Assembly (NCBI GenBank): GCA_027731085.1 | Contig: JAQCDG010000001.1 | Span: 69,179-105,975, forward strand | Origin: Actinomycetota bacterium | GTDB lineage: Bacteria > Actinomycetota > Acidimicrobiia > Acidimicrobiales > Ilumatobacteraceae | Direction of reading: 5' to 3' | DNA length: 36,797 nucleotides | Shown here: positions 28,947 through 36,797 of the stretch, one piece after another | Position numbering within the stretch: position 1 is the stretch's first letter | Layout: each line of letters begins with the position of its first letter | The notes under the pieces: model-generated | What the model saw: the letters and a program-made list of their open reading frames with translations, nothing else | What the model was told of the DNA's origin: nothing | Database searches by the model: none | Made by a program: the position numbers and the translations under genes

Positions 28947-30011
28947 TCAGCGCCGCATTTCGGAGAGACTTTGCAAATTAGTGAAGTCGGCAATGAACAT
29001 GGCCACGGCAGTTGAGACACAGATCGCAGAGATAATCCAAAAACGAATGATCACAGTTGTCTCTGGCCAGCCACTTTGTTCGAAGTGATGATGAATCGGT
29101 GAGTTTTTAAACAAACGCTTTTTTCGCCCTGACGCTTTGAACACGCCCATCTGCACCGCGACCGACCCTGCTTCAATCACATTGATGCCACAGATAATTG
29201 GCAGTAATAAGTGAGTGTTGGTTGTGACTGCGAGCAGACCGAGTGCGGTGCCAAGCCCGAGAGCGCCGACATCGCCCATGAAGATTCGCGCCGGCGCGGC
29301 ATTCCACCAGAGAAAACCACCACAAGCGCCAGCCAACGATGCAGCGAGCACCGCAAGATCGAGTGGGTTGACCACGTCGCCGTAAAACTGCGGATTTCTA
29401 AACGCCCAGTATGCGATAACGGTGAACGCTATGAAACCAAACGATGCAGAACCCGCAGCCAAACCGTCGAGACCGTCTGTGACATTGACTGCGTTTGAAG
29501 TGCCCCAAACCATTAACGCCGTCCAGATAACAAATAGTGGCCAAGTAAAAGTGATACCAGGCAAATCGGCGCGGGTGAACGAAAGGGTTTCGCTGACGCC
29601 AGTCGCCGCCGTCAACCACCAGGTCAAGGCGATGCAAATTGCAAAAGTAATGTAGCCCTTTTTCTTCCAGAAAAGTCCACGATTGTGTTGGCGCTGAACT
29701 TTGAGAAAGTCATCCAGAAAGCCGACAAAGCCCAATACAAAAACTGCCGCCCAAATGATCATCGACTGATCAGAAAATGGCAACCCGTCTCTGAAGTGGG
29801 CGATAAACCAACCAAACGCCGCCGAAAACAAAATTGCAATTCCACCCATTGTCGGCGTGCCTTGCTTTTTTATGTGTTGCACCGGGCCACGGTCTTCAGC
29901 ACCAAGAATTGGTTGACCTTTGCCCAGGCGCTTGAACACCGAAATTAAAACGCGAGTGCCAATGAGTGACGCGATCATCGCCACTGCGGCGGCTGTCAAA
30001 ATTGCAATCAC
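28947..30011 (-). CDS. mraY: Phospho-N-acetylmuramoyl-pentapeptide transferase
   Basis: GPVQHIKKQGTPTMGGIAIL, NAVNVTDGLDGLAAG, FMGDVGALGLG, SPIHHHFEQSGWPETTVIIRFWI. Confidence 0.97.
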   Translation of the reverse strand: MIAILTAAAVAMIASLIGTRVLISVFKRLGKGQPILGAEDRGPVQHIKKQGTPTMGGIAILFSAAFGWFIAHFRDGLPFSDQSMIIWAAVFVLGFVGFLDDFLKVQRQHNRGLFWKKKGYITFAICIALTWWLTAATGVSETLSFTRADLPGITFTWPLFVIWTALMVWGTSNAVNVTDGLDGLAAGSASFGFIAFTVIAYWAFRNPQFYGDVVNPLDLAVLAASLAGACGGFLWWNAAPARIFMGDVGALGLGTALGLLAVTTNTHLLLPIICGINVIEAGSVAVQMGVFKASGRKKRLFKNSPIHHHFEQSGWPETTVIIRFWIISAICVSTAVAMFIADFTNLQSLSEMRR

Positions 30012-31498
30012 GACGCGACCCTCAACAATTCGCGAGAAACTTCGACGTCACTGAAGGGCAGTTCGTTGGCGCCGATCGTTTGGGTTGCCTCATGGCCTTT
30101 GCCCGCGATGATCACGATGTCCCCAGATTTCGCCGATGCAAAGGCAGCAGCGATCGCGTGGCGACGATCTAAGTCAACAATCACTTTGCTTGAATCATTC
30201 AAGTCTTTTGAAGCCCCTTGTAAAATTTCGTTGGCGATTGTTAGGGCATCTTCATGGCGGGGATTATCTGAGGTGATGTAAACCGAATCTGCAAACTTCA
30301 CCGCAACCGCCCCCATCTTAGGTCGTTTCAAGTGATCGCGACCGCCACCACAGCCAAACACGAGAATCACTCTGTCGTTGTTGCTGACAATTTGTCGCGC
30401 AGCGATCAATACATTTTGCAATGCCTCAGGCGTGTGCGCATAGTCGACTACGACTGAAAAACTTTGACCGACGCTCACAGATTCAAATCTTCCCGGAACT
30501 GCGCTTGCAGCAGCCAAACCTTTAGCGATGTCACCAAGAGTGACACCAAGTTTGGCTGCTGCAGTCGCGGCAGCTAGCGCGTTCATTAAATTGAATTGTC
30601 CGCCCATTTGTATTTTGAATTTTTGGTCTTGCCAAACGAACGAGACTTTTGAGGCGTCTGCGCGAATTTCTCGTACATCTTCGACGCCAAAAGATTCGCA
30701 CTGCATGTCTTTGTCCTTCGCAACTGAATCAATCAAAAGAGAGCCGTGAACATCGTCTCGGTTGATGATGCACACATTTGTGAACTGTTTCGTGAATAGC
30801 CTGGCTTTGGCGCCAAAATATTCTTCGGTTGATTTGTGAAAATCTAAATGATCTTGACCAAGATTTGTGAATAGGGCGACTTTGAACGATGTGCCTTCAA
30901 CGCGTCGCAAAGTAAGCGCATGCGATGAAACTTCCATTACGACTGCTTGACAACCGCGATCCAGTTCTTCAGCCAAGAGTCGTTGCAAGTCTGTCGATTC
31001 TGGTGTTGTGCGTACGCCTGTAAGTGTGCCGATCACTGAGGTCGACCAGCCGTGTTGATGCAAGATTGCTGCCAGCATATGGGCTGTCGTCGTTTTGCCG
31101 TTTGTGCCAGTTATGCCGATGACATTTAGTTTTTGGCTTGGTCGATCAAACAATTCGGCAGCAAGAAACCCCATCGCTGAGCGCACATCAGCGACGACAA
31201 CCTGTGAAATATCAATTTCAAGTCGCCGCTCAACAAGCAATGCAACCGCACCATTGGACACGGCAACTTTGGCAAAATCATGGCCGTCGACATTTTCGCC
31301 GACGACACAACAAAAGATTGCGCCACTAGAAACTTTTGACGAGTCGTGAGTGATGTTCGAGACTTTTACTGTTGTGCTGCCAATTATTTGAGTGACAATA
31401 ACCTCAGATGTACTTGCTAACAATTCATCTAACTGGCGTTCTAATCTGACCGACATCTCAGTGGCTCGGTCCAAATTCTGCTGGGCGCGAACCGACAC
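30008..31498 (-). CDS. murE: UDP-MurNAc-L-Ala-D-Glu--2,6-diaminopimelate ligase
   Basis: VIGITGTNGKTTTAHML, VMEVSSHAL, NLGQDHLDFH, VVDYAHTPEAL, TSDNPRHEDA (DNPR, mDAP-type). Alternative ATG at 31456. Confidence 0.95.
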   Translation of the reverse strand: MSVRAQQNLDRATEMSVRLERQLDELLASTSEVIVTQIIGSTTVKVSNITHDSSKVSSGAIFCCVVGENVDGHDFAKVAVSNGAVALLVERRLEIDISQVVVADVRSAMGFLAAELFDRPSQKLNVIGITGTNGKTTTAHMLAAILHQHGWSTSVIGTLTGVRTTPESTDLQRLLAEELDRGCQAVVMEVSSHALTLRRVEGTSFKVALFTNLGQDHLDFHKSTEEYFGAKARLFTKQFTNVCIINRDDVHGSLLIDSVAKDKDMQCESFGVEDVREIRADASKVSFVWQDQKFKIQMGGQFNLMNALAAATAAAKLGVTLGDIAKGLAAASAVPGRFESVSVGQSFSVVVDYAHTPEALQNVLIAARQIVSNNDRVILVFGCGGGRDHLKRPKMGAVAVKFADSVYITSDNPRHEDALTIANEILQGASKDLNDSSKVIVDLDRRHAIAAAFASAKSGDIVIIAGKGHEATQTIGANELPFSDVEVSRELLRVAS

Positions 31499-33380
31499 AA
31501 CCCATGTCGTCGCCCTCGGGGCGAATGTTCAACTCGTTAATCAGCACCTGGCCAATGCGTGCAAAAACAGGCGCAGCCGCGGTGCCACCAAATCGGTCTC
31601 GAGAATACGGATCAGGCTCGTCGATTGAAACAAGCACGGTCATGCGTGGATTATTCGCCGGCAGAAAACCGACGAATGATGCAAAGTAAGTTCTCGCGCC
31701 CTCGTCGTTCATATATGTGCCGTTTTCTTGCAACTTATAGGCCGTACCGGTCTTGCCGGCGACACTTAATCCCGGCAATTTTGCAAGAGTGCCGGTGCCG
31801 TGGCAAACAACATCGGTCATTAGCGAAGCCATGGTCTGTGCGGTTGACTCTGAAATCACCTGGTGGGATGGCGATTCAGGAGACGCGGTCACCACGCCGT
31901 TTTTGTCGGTTGTCTTGAACACCAACTTGGGCGCAACATACACACCCTTGTTGGCAACTGTATTCACCGCTGCGGCGAGTTGCAGCGCCGTTGATGTGTA
32001 TCCATAACCGTAGGCAAATGTAATTTTCTCGGTGCCTTGCCATTTAGACGCGGGTCGTAACGCCCCACGAGATTCACCCGGATATTCAACAGCAGTCTTG
32101 ACACCAAAACCAAAAAGCTTTAGATATTCGTGGTTCTTTTTTGTATCGAGCGTTCGCGAGACAAGCACCGTACCAAGGTTTGAAGAGTCGACGAAAATTT
32201 TTCGAACCGACATTTCTTCAAGACCGTGCGGGTATGCGTCAGTAACTTTGTATTCCCATTGGGTTCCTTTGTCGAACATTTGATAGCCGGGAACGCTAAA
32301 TGTTGAACCAATGTTGACCGAACCTTCGTTGATTGCCGCAGCGATGCTAAAAACTTTGGCAACTGAACCTGGCTCGTTTGCTTCGACCGAGGAGAAGTTG
32401 CCAGATTGGCTCGAGTAACTTCTGTCTTTGTTGCGACGTATATTTGATATCGCATAAATCTCACCTGTTTTCGTGTCCATCACGATCGCAGTGCCGCCAC
32501 GGGCGCCAAGTCGCTCGACTTGTTGTTTGACGATGCCGTCAACTTGAAACTGAATCGTGCGATCAATGGTCGTCGTCAATTGACCACCAGACTGCGGTTC
32601 GAGCACTTCACCTGATCCTGCAGCGATTGATTTACCACTGCTATTTACTTCTCTAACGATTCGGCCATCTACCCCAGTAAGCAAATCGTGATACTTCAAC
32701 TCAAGGCCTGAGATACCGACGCCATCAACATCGGTGCGACCGACAACAGCCAGCAAACTCTCACTCGAAAGAGCACGGCCCGATTCACGATATGAAGAAA
32801 CACCCTTCAACCCGAGCGCCAAAATTGCATCGGCTACTTCTTTGTCGACCTGGCGGGCGATATAAACAAAACTCGAAGTTTTATTCTGCAACTTGGTCGC
32901 AAGTTCAACTTCGGCTTGCGGGTCAAGCTGCAACACTCCGGCCACTACATGAGCCACACCAACCGGGTCAACCACAGAACGAGGATCAGCAAAAACAGTT
33001 TGAGTCGGCACAGGAAGCGCCAACTCTCTACCGTTACGATCTAAAATTGAGCCGCGCTCGGCGCGAATTACTCGCACGCGGGTTCGTTGTGAAACACTCG
33101 CCTCGCGATAGTCGCTGGCCCAAATTGTTTGCAAAAGTGCGACTCGCACGCCAAGTAGCGAGAGCAAAATTGCGACAACCATGAACATCGAGACAATGCG
33201 CTTGTGCATGTTGCCACCGCGCAGGTCTTTTGTAAAAAAATCCCTGCTATTCGCAGTTACTGACCACGCTCGATACGAGATCTCGGAGTTGCGCACACGG
33301 TTTGTATCAATGTGTCGCCCACCACGTGACTGACCCCGCGTGCGAGAGCCAGTGTTATTGCGGTCAGCAATAGTGCTCAT
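31458..33380 (-). CDS. ftsI: Penicillin-binding protein 2/3, FtsI-like transpeptidase
   Basis: N-terminal TM; RGSILDRNGRELA, EPGSVAKVF (SxxK), DSSNLGTV (SxN), VAGKTGTA (KTG). Confidence 0.92.
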   Translation of the reverse strand: MSTIADRNNTGSRTRGQSRGGRHIDTNRVRNSEISYRAWSVTANSRDFFTKDLRGGNMHKRIVSMFMVVAILLSLLGVRVALLQTIWASDYREASVSQRTRVRVIRAERGSILDRNGRELALPVPTQTVFADPRSVVDPVGVAHVVAGVLQLDPQAEVELATKLQNKTSSFVYIARQVDKEVADAILALGLKGVSSYRESGRALSSESLLAVVGRTDVDGVGISGLELKYHDLLTGVDGRIVREVNSSGKSIAAGSGEVLEPQSGGQLTTTIDRTIQFQVDGIVKQQVERLGARGGTAIVMDTKTGEIYAISNIRRNKDRSYSSQSGNFSSVEANEPGSVAKVFSIAAAINEGSVNIGSTFSVPGYQMFDKGTQWEYKVTDAYPHGLEEMSVRKIFVDSSNLGTVLVSRTLDTKKNHEYLKLFGFGVKTAVEYPGESRGALRPASKWQGTEKITFAYGYGYTSTALQLAAAVNTVANKGVYVAPKLVFKTTDKNGVVTASPESPSHQVISESTAQTMASLMTDVVCHGTGTLAKLPGLSVAGKTGTAYKLQENGTYMNDEGARTYFASFVGFLPANNPRMTVLVSIDEPDPYSRDRFGGTAAAPVFARIGQVLINELNIRPEGDDMGCVGSRPAEFGPSH

Positions 33381-33907
33381 GGCGTCACGCTTTTCGTTGT
33401 TTTGGAAACCAAATTTTCCAGCATCGGTGGATTCAAAATTTCTTTATCCATAGCGCCGGTGGCAGCAATAACACTCGCCACTACATCAGCCGGAATTTCT
33501 TCAAATTGTGCCGATAGTCCCTGCGACATTCCGAGCATCATCGCCTGCTCGCGCAAATAATCAGGCGCCCGAAGTTCGGCGCGCCGCTGGCGAAGTTCGT
33601 CATAGTGCAAACGAGCGAGTCGCACATCGGTGGTGACTTTGTCTAGACGCAATTGTTGCTCGGCGATGACGGTTTGAAAGACAACGATCAAAGTCAACAC
33701 GGCGGCGATGCCGATAAGCACTGAGGTCACTTTTGAGAACTTTTGGACTCGAATAGTTTCGACAACCCGCAAATCAGGGCGCTCACCTAGTTCAAATTGT
33801 TCTTGCGAATTTGCTCGACCCTGAGAATTGCGAACTGGTCGAACTACCGAACCGGCTGGTCGACGAAGTCGAACTGGGGCTGGTCGAGTTGCAAGTGCAG
33901 TTGCCAT
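33377..33907 (-). CDS. FtsL-like bitopic division protein
   Basis: Short N-terminal cytosolic region, one TM (VTSVLIGIAAVLTLIVVFQTVI), coiled coil (RLDKVTTDVRLARLHYDELRQRRAEL), position between rsmH and ftsI. Confidence 0.75.
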   Translation of the reverse strand: MATALATRPAPVRLRRPAGSVVRPVRNSQGRANSQEQFELGERPDLRVVETIRVQKFSKVTSVLIGIAAVLTLIVVFQTVIAEQQLRLDKVTTDVRLARLHYDELRQRRAELRAPDYLREQAMMLGMSQGLSAQFEEIPADVVASVIAATGAMDKEILNPPMLENLVSKTTKSVTP

Positions 33908-34882
33908 TTAATTACCAACTTCAACAAGTGTTTTTTCAATTACACGCATTCGCGCTGATTTAGCGCGACGATTAAGTGTCTGCTCTTTGCTTGACGGATA
34001 CTTTGGTGCTCGAACACGGCGAGTGCGGCGCACGCCCGATTGTGATTCGTGAACATACGGCGATGCGTGGGTCGATTCGTTGGCGTCGCGCTCAGAATCA
34101 GAGAACACGCGCTTGACGATGCGATTTTCACCCGAGTGATATGTCAGCACGGCGACTCGACCGCCAGATTTGGTCGCGTCGATTGCGATCTGTAACGCAC
34201 GCTCAAGAATCTCTAGTTCTTTGTTGACTTCAATTCGAATTGCTTGAAAAGTTCGCTTAGCTGGATGCCCACCAGTTCGACGCGCCGGAGCAGGAATTGC
34301 CGCGACTATCACTTCGGCAAGTTGTGTAGTCGTAGTAATCGGTCGAGCAGCCACGATTGCCTTGGCGATTCGACGGGCAAACTTCTCATCGGCGTTGTCG
34401 GCAATCAGTCTCGACAGTTCTGACTCGTCATAATTATTGACGACTTCAGCGGCACTCAGTTGACTGCGCTGATCCATACGCATGTCGAGAGGACCTTCGT
34501 GACGATACGAAAAGCCGCGTTCAGCAACATCTAACTGCGGCGAAGAAACACCTAAGTCAAACAATGCACCTGAAATCTCATTAATCGATAGTTCTTCGAG
34601 AACTTCATCAAGCGAATCGAATCGCACACGACGAACCGTGAGACGACCCTGCAGACTTGAGTCTTCGGCGATCAGTCTTTCGGCGTTGGCGATCGCATCG
34701 GCGTCTTGATCAAGTCCGAGGATTTGCAAGTTCGGATATGCATTGAGTATCGCCACGGCATGACCGCCAAGGCCAAATGTTGCATCAACGACGACGCCTT
34801 CTGGCACCGAAGCGAAGCACTCAACGATTTCATCGATCATTACTGGCAGATGCGAACTGACGTGTGAATTTTGATTTGTCAT
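33908..34882 (-). CDS. rsmH: 16S rRNA m4C1402 methyltransferase RsmH (MraW)
   Basis: HLPVMIDEIVE, VVDATFGLGGHAVAIL, GLDQDADAI, LFDLGVSSPQLDVAERGFSYRHEGPLDMRMD, TFQAIRIEVNKELE. Confidence 0.96.
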   Translation of the reverse strand: MTNQNSHVSSHLPVMIDEIVECFASVPEGVVVDATFGLGGHAVAILNAYPNLQILGLDQDADAIANAERLIAEDSSLQGRLTVRRVRFDSLDEVLEELSINEISGALFDLGVSSPQLDVAERGFSYRHEGPLDMRMDQRSQLSAAEVVNNYDESELSRLIADNADEKFARRIAKAIVAARPITTTTQLAEVIVAAIPAPARRTGGHPAKRTFQAIRIEVNKELEILERALQIAIDATKSGGRVAVLTYHSGENRIVKRVFSDSERDANESTHASPYVHESQSGVRRTRRVRAPKYPSSKEQTLNRRAKSARMRVIEKTLVEVGN

Positions 34883-34901
34883 ATATATTGCGCAACTTGC
34901 A

Positions 34902-35065
34902 AACTGTCACTATTCGATGCCTCGCTTATCAGCAGCCCCCCGGCCAACGGTGCCTCCGGGATTTCTCCCCGGATAGCGAGATGGAAAGCGGGCGGAGTTG
35001 GGGGCTATCCATCTTGTTAACCGGGAGACTGCTGATAAGCGAAACTTGTGCAACTTGTGACAGTT
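34902..35065 (-). ncRNA. Structured 5' leader / cis-regulatory RNA candidate upstream of rsmH (position of the known mraW RNA motif)
   Basis: 25-bp G.U-tolerant stem between 35021-35045 and 34919-34943 (core GUUUCGCUUAUCAGCAGUCUCCCGG / CCGGGGGGCUGCUGAUAAGCGAGGC), outer 9-bp stem AACUGUCAC (35057-35065)/GUGACAGUU (34902-34910), inner hairpin UCCGGG-GAGAAAU-CCCGGA (34955-34973). Confidence 0.8.
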
Positions 35066-35097
35066 GCGAAAAGTTTGTTGCTTGGCCCCCTTTCGCT

Positions 35098-35511
35098 TTA
35101 CTCGGTGCCAGCTAGTTCCTGCGTGCCAGAGTCGCTGATGCGCTGGTGGCGCTCTGGATCCCAAATTTCAACCCGATCAAATGAACCGCTGACAATCACG
35201 CGCGAATTAAGTTCGAGGCCCGCGTATTGACGCAATTTTTCGTCGACATTGATACGACCTTGAGCATCAACAGATACTTCAACCATGTTCGACGACAACG
35301 CTCGCTGTTCTTTGCGATCCATTTCGCCGCGACGAACTTTTTCCATTACATCGTTGGCAACTGCCAAGAAAGTCTCAGTCGTCAAAACATCGACGCACTT
35401 GTCTCGACCCAGAGCCAAATAACATTTCGGCTCGAACTTCGGCCGAAAGGATGCAGGCAAGGCGATACGACCCTTTGGGTCCAACTGCCGCTCATGCGCA
35501 CCTACAAACAC
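35098..35511 (-). CDS. mraZ: Transcriptional regulator MraZ
   Basis: MFVGAHERQLDPKGRIALPASFRPKF...LSSNMVEVSVDAQGRINVDEKLRQYAGL. GTG start at 35511 preferred: GGAGG SD 4 nt upstream and canonical start; ORF track starts at TTG 35532. Confidence 0.95.
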   Translation of the reverse strand: MFVGAHERQLDPKGRIALPASFRPKFEPKCYLALGRDKCVDVLTTETFLAVANDVMEKVRRGEMDRKEQRALSSNMVEVSVDAQGRINVDEKLRQYAGLELNSRVIVSGSFDRVEIWDPERHQRISDSGTQELAGTE

Positions 35512-35581
35512 TGTTCCTCCGCTTTGTCCCAAAACCCCGTTATTTACTGGGTTTTAGAGCTCTCCCTAAATCCCAACAATG

Positions 35582-35610
35582 ACTATATCCCCACTACCCC
35601 CCACTGTCAA
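35582..35610 (-). promoter_or_regulatory. Predicted sigma70-type promoter of the dcw operon: TTGACA-N17-TATAGT
   Basis: On the minus strand TTGACA (35610-35605), 17-nt spacer, TATAGT (35587-35582), about 70 nt upstream of the mraZ start. Confidence 0.8.
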
Positions 35611-35634
35611 ACACCTTTCACCACTTTTCCCCAC
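35585..35634 (-). promoter_or_regulatory. MraZ-box array: five in-phase 10-bp direct repeats
   Basis: Minus strand: GTGGGGAAAA GTGGTGAAAG GTGTTTGACA GTGGGGGGTA GTGGGGATAT, contiguous with no spacing error. Confidence 0.85.
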
Positions 35635-35644
35635 TTTTTGGGAT

Positions 35645-35664
35645 ATTTTTGGGCAGCCAAAAAT
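35645..35664. repeat. 8-bp perfect inverted repeat ATTTTTGG-gcag-CCAAAAAT
   Basis: Read directly; lies between the lplA-like gene and the MraZ boxes. Confidence 0.7.
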
Positions 35665-35701
35665 CACTGCTTATTAGCGGGTTAGGCGCCGGGTTCAGCG
35701 A

Positions 35702-36394
35702 CTAAATAATTGAAGCGAGTTCGACTACCGCTTCGGCAATCTGGTTCAACCCAGAAGCCTCGGCGACGGCAATATTCGAAATCTCGGCGTCAAGCGAGAT
35801 TGATCGGCTACTTACGTGCTGTTCAATTTTGTCAAACAGCAAATATTTTCGATACAGATCTGGCGACCAGCGCTGGTGCACGACACATTGAAAACGGGCC
35901 ATCTCGCGCGTGCGACGCTGCGAGATGCCGACAATTTTCTGTCCGTGCAAAGTGACCTCGCCTGGGCCGAGCCCGCCAAAACAAATCAAATCTGAAAGTG
36001 CTGATCGCTCGAGACCGCCCCGATGCACACGCAGTTGATCACGGTCTGCGATTTCGCATTTCGCCAAAGCATCTGCCCAAAGTTCACCCACCCACCACAT
36101 TGATTCGCCAACATCATCTCGCCAAAGCTCGTCGTCACGCGGCACAACAAAATCGATCCATAAATGCGCATCGGCGTTCAACACGACGACCCCGCCGCCA
36201 CTTCGTCGTCGCACGGCTGAAATGCCGTCTCGTTCGCAAGCGGCTTGATTAACGATGTCTAAGTTTTGTTTTGAGCCCAACACAACGGCTGACTCGATAA
36301 TTGAGGCTCGCCAGATTGCGCGCTCTGCCGGCAGTTCACGACCGTGAATTGATTCTGCAGAATCGCGCAGATGATTAAACCGCCATTCACTCAT
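35702..36394 (-). CDS. Lipoate--protein ligase / BPL-LplA-LipB family protein
   Basis: AVRRRSGGGVVVLNADAHLWIDFVVPRDD, GQKIVGISQRRTREMARFQC. Internal ATG at 36394 (MSEWRFN) preferred over the ORF-track start 36466. Confidence 0.8.
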   Translation of the reverse strand: MSEWRFNHLRDSAESIHGRELPAERAIWRASIIESAVVLGSKQNLDIVNQAACERDGISAVRRRSGGGVVVLNADAHLWIDFVVPRDDELWRDDVGESMWWVGELWADALAKCEIADRDQLRVHRGGLERSALSDLICFGGLGPGEVTLHGQKIVGISQRRTREMARFQCVVHQRWSPDLYRKYLLFDKIEQHVSSRSISLDAEISNIAVAEASGLNQIAEAVVELASII

Positions 36395-36399
36395 CCAAA

Positions 36400-36797
36400 T
36401 TATGAGGCAAAAGCCAAATATTGCTTCCACTCTTCGGGCACTCTGCCTACAGAAACCGTCACCCATGCGAGTTCACGAGGCGTATGTGGTTGATTAGCAA
36501 GAGCCATGCCTGCTTCTTGCGGGGTTCGATCGCGCTTTTTCAGATTGCAACCTCGACATGCAGCAGTGACGTTCTCCCAGACGTGCATGCCGCCACGAGA
36601 ACGCGGCATCACATGATCGATGCTGTCGGCGTGCGCACCACAATATTGACAACGGTGATTATCACGAGCAAAAATTGCCCGTCTCGACATTGCTGTGCGT
36701 CGGTGATACGGCACCTTGACGACATAGCGCAGCCTGATGACCAGAGGCCCGGGCATGACAAAAGTTTCTGCTCGAATCTGTGTGCCGTCTTCTTCGA
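36400..36797 (-). CDS. HNH endonuclease family protein, 5'-truncated by the window edge
   Basis: SRRAIFARDNHRCQYCGAHADSIDHVMPRSRGGMHVWENVTAACRGCNLKKRD; frame is open upstream of the ATG at 36756 (EEDGTQIRAETFV-M...), so the gene continues beyond the window. Confidence 0.88.
   Translation of the reverse strand, partial: EEDGTQIRAETFVMPGPLVIRLRYVVKVPYHRRTAMSRRAIFARDNHRCQYCGAHADSIDHVMPRSRGGMHVWENVTAACRGCNLKKRDRTPQEAGMALANQPHTPRELAWVTVSVGRVPEEWKQYLAFAS

Noticed and set aside
34919-35045. Intrinsic terminator after mraZ
   Set aside because: The stem encloses a ~77-nt multi-hairpin domain and is not followed by a U-tract; rsmH starts shortly downstream.
34864-35164. Small ORFs across the mraZ-rsmH spacer (34864-35115 +, 34910-35164 -)
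   Set aside because: Low-complexity translations across a strong RNA secondary structure; the region is better explained as a structured leader.

Overview
This is a gene-dense chromosomal window from a streamlined, moderate-GC actinobacterium. The lineage looks Acidimicrobiia-like, inferred only from gene content and order. I see no mobile elements, rRNA, tRNA or CRISPR. About 22 kb of the minus strand (35.5 kb down to 13.3 kb) is a near-continuous division/cell-wall (dcw) cluster: mraZ, rsmH, ftsL-like, PBP/ftsI, murE, mraY, murD, ftsW, murG-murC, murB-ftsQ, ftsZ, yggS, sepF, yggT, ileS, dksA-like, lspA, rluD. Flanking genes include an Rrf2 regulator, a phosphodiesterase, bpa (proteasome activator), dnaE, a nitroreductase, a YyaL/DUF255 protein, a subtilase, an InhA/FabI-like ENR, an F420:NADP oxidoreductase and mshC. 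The most interesting observations are: (1) two single-ORF fusions, MurG-MurC and MurB-FtsQ, joined by an ATGA overlap; (2) no murF at its usual place between murE and mraY; (3) five in-phase 10-bp GTGG-type repeats interleaved with a TTGACA-N17-TATAGT promoter ahead of mraZ, as expected for MraZ autoregulation; (4) a large (~165 nt) RNA-like stem structure between mraZ and rsmH, in the position of the known actinobacterial mraW RNA motif, with mutually exclusive internal helices; (5) a DksA/TraR-like protein with about 16 tandem Lys/Leu hexapeptides and none of the four zinc-finger cysteines; (6) no divIVA or pgeF where actinobacteria usually carry them.
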